Shown here in pieces: positions 61,242-64,000 of a stretch of DNA of 64,000 nucleotides (position 1 is the stretch's first letter; the number at the start of each line of letters is the position of its first letter). The notes under the pieces were generated by a model. That model saw only the letters and a program-made list of their open reading frames with translations, was not told the origin of the DNA and searched no databases. Origin of the DNA: Mycolicibacterium frederiksbergense. GTDB taxonomy: Bacteria; Actinomycetota; Actinomycetes; Mycobacteriales; Mycobacteriaceae. Position numbers and translations under genes: made by a program. Location: assembly GCF_012223425.1 (NCBI RefSeq), contig NZ_CP038799.1, positions 2,170,001-2,234,000 of the forward strand. Reading direction: 5' to 3'.

Positions 61242-62341
61242 GACACGGAATGCCTTTCGTCCAGCAGTGCGTGCACCGCAGCGTTGTCGGCGCCCAGTGC
61301 GGATGCCGACGCGCCCGTTTCCGGTTCGGTGGGTTCCCGGACGGGTCCGCCGACAAACCCTGCGTAGCCGGCGGCGGTCGCCGACATCGACATCTGAATC
61401 AGCTCGCCCCCGCCACGCGCCAGCGACTCGGCCACGGCGGCCGCGGCGTGCAGACCGGTCAGCGGATCCGCGATCGCGTCACCGACGAATACCGGCCCGT
61501 CCGGACCAGAGCGGACCAACCCGCCGGCCACCGCCGCGTCGTCACCGAAGGCGACCCGGGTGCCGGCGTCGCCCTCGGAGCCGTACCCGCTGATACGCAA
61601 CCAGATCCGCCCGGCCCGCGGTGCGATATCGGCAGGGCCGAGACCGCGGCGGGTCAGCGCCGCAGGCCGCGATCCCTCGATCACGACATCGGCCGCTTCC
61701 AGCAGCCGTCTCATGGCCGGTTCATCGTCGAATTCGACCGCGTAGGAGAGTTTCCCGCGATTCATCCAGTCGTAGAAGGCGTCAGACCCCGCTCTGGTGC
61801 CGTCGGGACGGCGCGGGCTTTCCACCTTGATCACGGTGGCACCCGCGCCACCGAGTAGCCGCCCGCACAGCGGTCCCGCCCACATCGAGGACATGTCGAC
61901 GACCAGCAACCGGCCGGGCCGCTCGCCTCTGGGTCCGTGCGCCCGGGTCACCGGCGGACCGGGTGCGGTCTCACCGAGGACCGCCGCCGGTAGGTCCAGC
62001 AGCCGGGCCCGCGCCACGGCGACCGTCGCGGATCGGGTGCTCACCCAGCGTTGCAGGGGCGGCCACGGGTCGGCGCCGACGTCGTCGGTCTCGATCAGCG
62101 CAGGTACCACCGCGATATCGTCGGGGCGGGAGAGTGTGACCGCGCACCAGGTGTCCCCGGCGCGCAAGATGCGGGTGGCCCCGCCTGCCGAGATCTGGCC
62201 GTTGGCGGTCAGACCCAGCAGCGCCGCCCTGCCGGTGAGCAGCGCGGCGGCGTCGACCCGGACGCCGGTGTGCGTGCCGAACGCGTCGGCGACACCCTGG
62301 GCGCGCGCATTCAGCGCTTCCGGGACTCCGACGGGGCTCAC
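61235..62341 (-). CDS. Family III CoA-transferase
   Basis: 368 residues. VVDMSSMWAGPLCGRLLGGAGATVIKVE and GDAIADPLTGLHAAAAV are typical CaiB/BaiF motifs. The usual catalytic Asp lies in the second half of the first domain; the N-terminal 120 residues are unusual and may be a shortened partner domain, so the order looks circularly rearranged relative to CaiB. GTG start at 62341, 35 bases after the MaoC gene. Confidence 0.87.
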   Translation of the reverse strand: MSPVGVPEALNARAQGVADAFGTHTGVRVDAAALLTGRAALLGLTANGQISAGGATRILRAGDTWCAVTLSRPDDIAVVPALIETDDVGADPWPPLQRWVSTRSATVAVARARLLDLPAAVLGETAPGPPVTRAHGPRGERPGRLLVVDMSSMWAGPLCGRLLGGAGATVIKVESPRRPDGTRAGSDAFYDWMNRGKLSYAVEFDDEPAMRRLLEAADVVIEGSRPAALTRRGLGPADIAPRAGRIWLRISGYGSEGDAGTRVAFGDDAAVAGGLVRSGPDGPVFVGDAIADPLTGLHAAAAVAESLARGGGELIQMSMSATAAGYAGFVGGPVREPTEPETGASASALGADNAAVHALLDERHSVSC

Positions 62342-62376
62342 ACCGCCATCTTGCCCCGTCTCAGACCTGCCCCATA

Positions 62377-63357
62377 TCAGAAATGCAAAGCGGTGAAGCG
62401 CCAGTCCAGAACCGGGCCCCGGCCCTCCCCGACCGCGTGGACCAGCGAGCGCAGCCGGAGTCGCGTTCCCGCTGGGGTCGGCTCCGCGGCCTCGATGTGC
62501 AGTTCACTGTGCAGCGTGTCGTTCTCGTGCACGGGCCCGGTGTGATCACAGGATTCCCAGCCCAACACGGTCGCCAGGTTCGGCAGCAGCCGGCTCGCCT
62601 GGGCCAGGGCCAGCCCGATGGTGTGCCCGCCGTACACCAGCCGCTGTCCCCCGGCCCGCCAATCATGATGGGTGGCAGCGATGTTCAGCGAGAGCCTGGC
62701 CAACTCCGGTGCACTGCTGACGACATCGGCGGTGCTGTGCAGGACGGTCCCGACCAGCGCGTGATCGAACCCGGAGCCGGTGAACGCCTGCGCATTCCAC
62801 CCCGCCGTCGGGTCAGGCGCGCGCTGGTGGTCGGCGCCGACGGCACCCAGGTCATCGGCATGGCCGGTCTGCACGTCATCGGCGGACAGCGGCAACATCG
62901 CGCAGCGATAGAAGTCCAGCACCGACCGCCCGGCCTGGTCCGTGGTGGTCATCCGCAGCGCGGCGAGTCCGGTGGCGGCCCGCCCCGGCTTCGCCGAGTT
63001 CTGCCGCAATGCCACCACCTCGGTGCGGGTGGTCAGGGTGTCACCGATGACCGGGAATCGGTGGAAGTTCAGCCCGCGATAGAACAGGTTGGCCTTGACA
63101 CGCTGGGTCACCAGGGTCGATTGGCCGATCGCCACGTCGCAGACCAGCGCGGGATGGGCCAGCGGTCCGGTGTCGCCGGTGACCGCCGCGGCCAGGCCGG
63201 CATCCAGTGCCAGCCGCAGCCGGTCGCCGAGAATGCTCTGATGCGCGGCGGCCGCACCCGAGGTCAGGGTCATCGACGGTGCGGTGTCGAATACCTGCCC
63301 GACCTGCAAATCGTCGAAATAGGGGCCACCGGCTGCAATCGGAGTCACGGCGGGCAC
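62377..63357 (-). CDS. MaoC-like double hot-dog hydratase (Rv0216-like)
   Basis: 326 residues (337 recalled for Rv0216). The N-terminal hot-dog has FDDLQVGQVFDTAPSMTLT; the second has GQRLVYGGHTIGLALAQASRL. The R-hydratase Asp/His signature is not obvious, consistent with the Rv0216 group, whose enoyl hydratase activity is doubtful. GTG start at 63357, seven bases after the ArsR gene. Confidence 0.87.
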   Translation of the reverse strand: MPAVTPIAAGGPYFDDLQVGQVFDTAPSMTLTSGAAAAHQSILGDRLRLALDAGLAAAVTGDTGPLAHPALVCDVAIGQSTLVTQRVKANLFYRGLNFHRFPVIGDTLTTRTEVVALRQNSAKPGRAATGLAALRMTTTDQAGRSVLDFYRCAMLPLSADDVQTGHADDLGAVGADHQRAPDPTAGWNAQAFTGSGFDHALVGTVLHSTADVVSSAPELARLSLNIAATHHDWRAGGQRLVYGGHTIGLALAQASRLLPNLATVLGWESCDHTGPVHENDTLHSELHIEAAEPTPAGTRLRLRSLVHAVGEGRGPVLDWRFTALHF

Positions 63358-63364
63358 TCTAGTT

Positions 63365-63739
63365 TCAGGCGTGCGGCGGCTCGCCGGTCACCCGGTGATC
63401 GGCGTGATTGAGGCCCTCCTGCACCAGCCTGCCAAGATGCCCGTCGCGCAGCCGGTAGAACACCCGCCGCCCGTCCTTGCGGGTGTCCACCAGCCGGGCG
63501 AACCGCAGCTTGGCCAGGTGCTGGCTGACGGACGTGCGGGAACCACCGGTCACCTCGGCCAGCGCGCTGACATCGGCCTCACCCTGGGTCAGCAGCCACA
63601 GCAGATGCAGGCGGGTCGGGTCGGCAAGCATCCGGAAGGTGTCACTTGCGGCGTCGAGGCGGTCGCGGTCCGGAGAGGCGTCATGGACGAGACTCGGCGA
63701 CGACGCGGGTCGGGGCTTCCCGGGCGCTGTTCCGGTCAT
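63365..63739 (-). CDS. ArsR/SmtB-family regulator with alpha5 metal site
   Basis: 124 residues. Winged helix about 30-95 (MLADPTRLHLLWLL; GGSRTSVSQHLAKLRFARLV). The helix after it reads DGHLGRLVQEGLNHADH, exactly D-x-H-x10-H-x2-H, the alpha5 zinc/nickel/cobalt site of NmtR and CzrA; there is no Cys in alpha3. ATG at 63739 lies inside the MFS gene, overlapping by 59 bases, so the repressor is coupled to the transporter. Confidence 0.88.
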   Translation of the reverse strand: MTGTAPGKPRPASSPSLVHDASPDRDRLDAASDTFRMLADPTRLHLLWLLTQGEADVSALAEVTGGSRTSVSQHLAKLRFARLVDTRKDGRRVFYRLRDGHLGRLVQEGLNHADHRVTGEPPHA

Positions 63740-64000
63740 CGGCCTCACCCCTCCCGTGCGCCATGATCCACGCCGCAGTGAGCGCAGCGAATGCACCGAG
63801 GATAGCGAGTATCACGGCGGCGAGCCCCTGATTGACGGCCGCGCCCACCCAGCCGGCGATCGGATAGGTCAGCAGGAACCCGGCGTGTGACAGCGAGAAC
63901 TGGGCGGTGAACAAAGCGGTGCGGTTCGCCTCGGTGCTCGCGCGGCGCAGCAGGCGCCCCGCCGGAGTGTTCACCAGCGATGTCGCGGCGCCCAGCAGCA
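63681..64000 (-). CDS. MFS transporter, C-terminal part (continues beyond the window)
   Basis: About 106 residues, open to the end of the window. LVNTPAGRLLRRAS then two transmembrane segments (HAGFLLTYPIAGWVGAAV; GLAAVILAILGAFAALTAAWIM) and a hydrophilic tail are typical of the last third of a major-facilitator protein. Coupling to a metal-sensor ArsR suggests export of a metal or of a metal-containing compound, but this is not shown by the sequence. Confidence 0.82.
   Translation of the reverse strand, partial: LLGAATSLVNTPAGRLLRRASTEANRTALFTAQFSLSHAGFLLTYPIAGWVGAAVNQGLAAVILAILGAFAALTAAWIMAHGRGEADDRNSAREAPTRVVAESRP

Overview
The window is high-GC actinobacterial DNA, almost certainly from a Mycobacteriaceae genome and probably a rapidly growing Mycolicibacterium-type species. 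The evidence is gene content and order: fadE5, fadA2, fabG4, htdX, a TetR gene, lpqI, a 57-residue DUF2613 protein, aftD, php, an acyltransferase, a DUF3068 protein, a multi-spanning membrane protein, a GT4 glycosyltransferase, a methyltransferase and an aldehyde dehydrogenase follow the order I recall for Mycobacterium tuberculosis Rv0244c down to Rv0223c. Mycolate and lipid metabolism genes dominate. There are many GTG/TTG starts and 1-4 base gene overlaps. I see no tRNA, rRNA, CRISPR array or insertion sequence.

Layout. 1-8367: the 3' part of a bimodular type I polyketide synthase. Module 1 lacks an enoylreductase and module 2 is fully reducing, which fits the polyphleate synthase of the trehalose polyphleate locus that sits beside fadE5 in M. 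smegmatis. 8364-11564: an NAD(P)-binding reductase and fadE5. 11622-15853: an accessory block absent at this place in M. tuberculosis, bounded on both sides by long hairpins. It holds a catalytic ClpP, a ClpP paralog whose nucleophile Ser is Ala, a ClgR-like regulator, a luciferase-like (F420) oxidoreductase and a TehA/SLAC1-type transporter. 15860-21285: fadA2/fabG4 (divergent, around a palindromic operator), htdX, a TetR regulator and the lpqI glycosidase. 21392-25796: DUF2613 and the arabinosyltransferase aftD. 25828-28473: a GNAT, plus a ferritin-like diiron protein translationally coupled to a plant-ferredoxin-type reductase. 28560-37187: cell-envelope genes and an aldehyde dehydrogenase with a KstR-like site.

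37206-41135: a two-component system (response regulator and sensor kinase) bracketed by two small secreted Asp/Trp-rich proteins. Their promoters share a 26-base element identical at 21 positions. A transglutaminase-like protease follows. 41157-46939: a FadE5 paralog, a 40-codon small gene, a RibD-like reductase, an AraC-DinB regulator and a two-gene heteromeric acyl-CoA dehydrogenase. 46943-55138: arylamine N-acetyltransferase and a lipid block (acyltransferase, fadD12-like, lipO-like, WS/DGAT, lipC-like) headed by a near-perfect KstR box. 55266-59420: a double-domain acyl-CoA dehydrogenase with a CRP-like site, a PhnZ-like HD protein, a lipW-like esterase and a hemophore. 59803-64000: a small acidic protein and a tightly packed minus-strand run (MFS transporter, metal-sensor-type ArsR, MaoC hydratase, CoA-transferase, amidohydrolase) that leaves the window.

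How the genes work together: most encode acyl-chain activation (FadD), beta-oxidation (FadE, FadA2, FabG4, HtdX), neutral-lipid synthesis and hydrolysis (WS/DGAT, Lip) and cell-wall glycan or lipid assembly (PKS, AftD, GT4). Three recurring regulatory palindromes (TTAC-N6-GTAA, KstR-type, CRP-type) tie parts of this to lipid and cAMP signalling. Family names rest on my reading of translated motifs and on remembered synteny; no database search was run.
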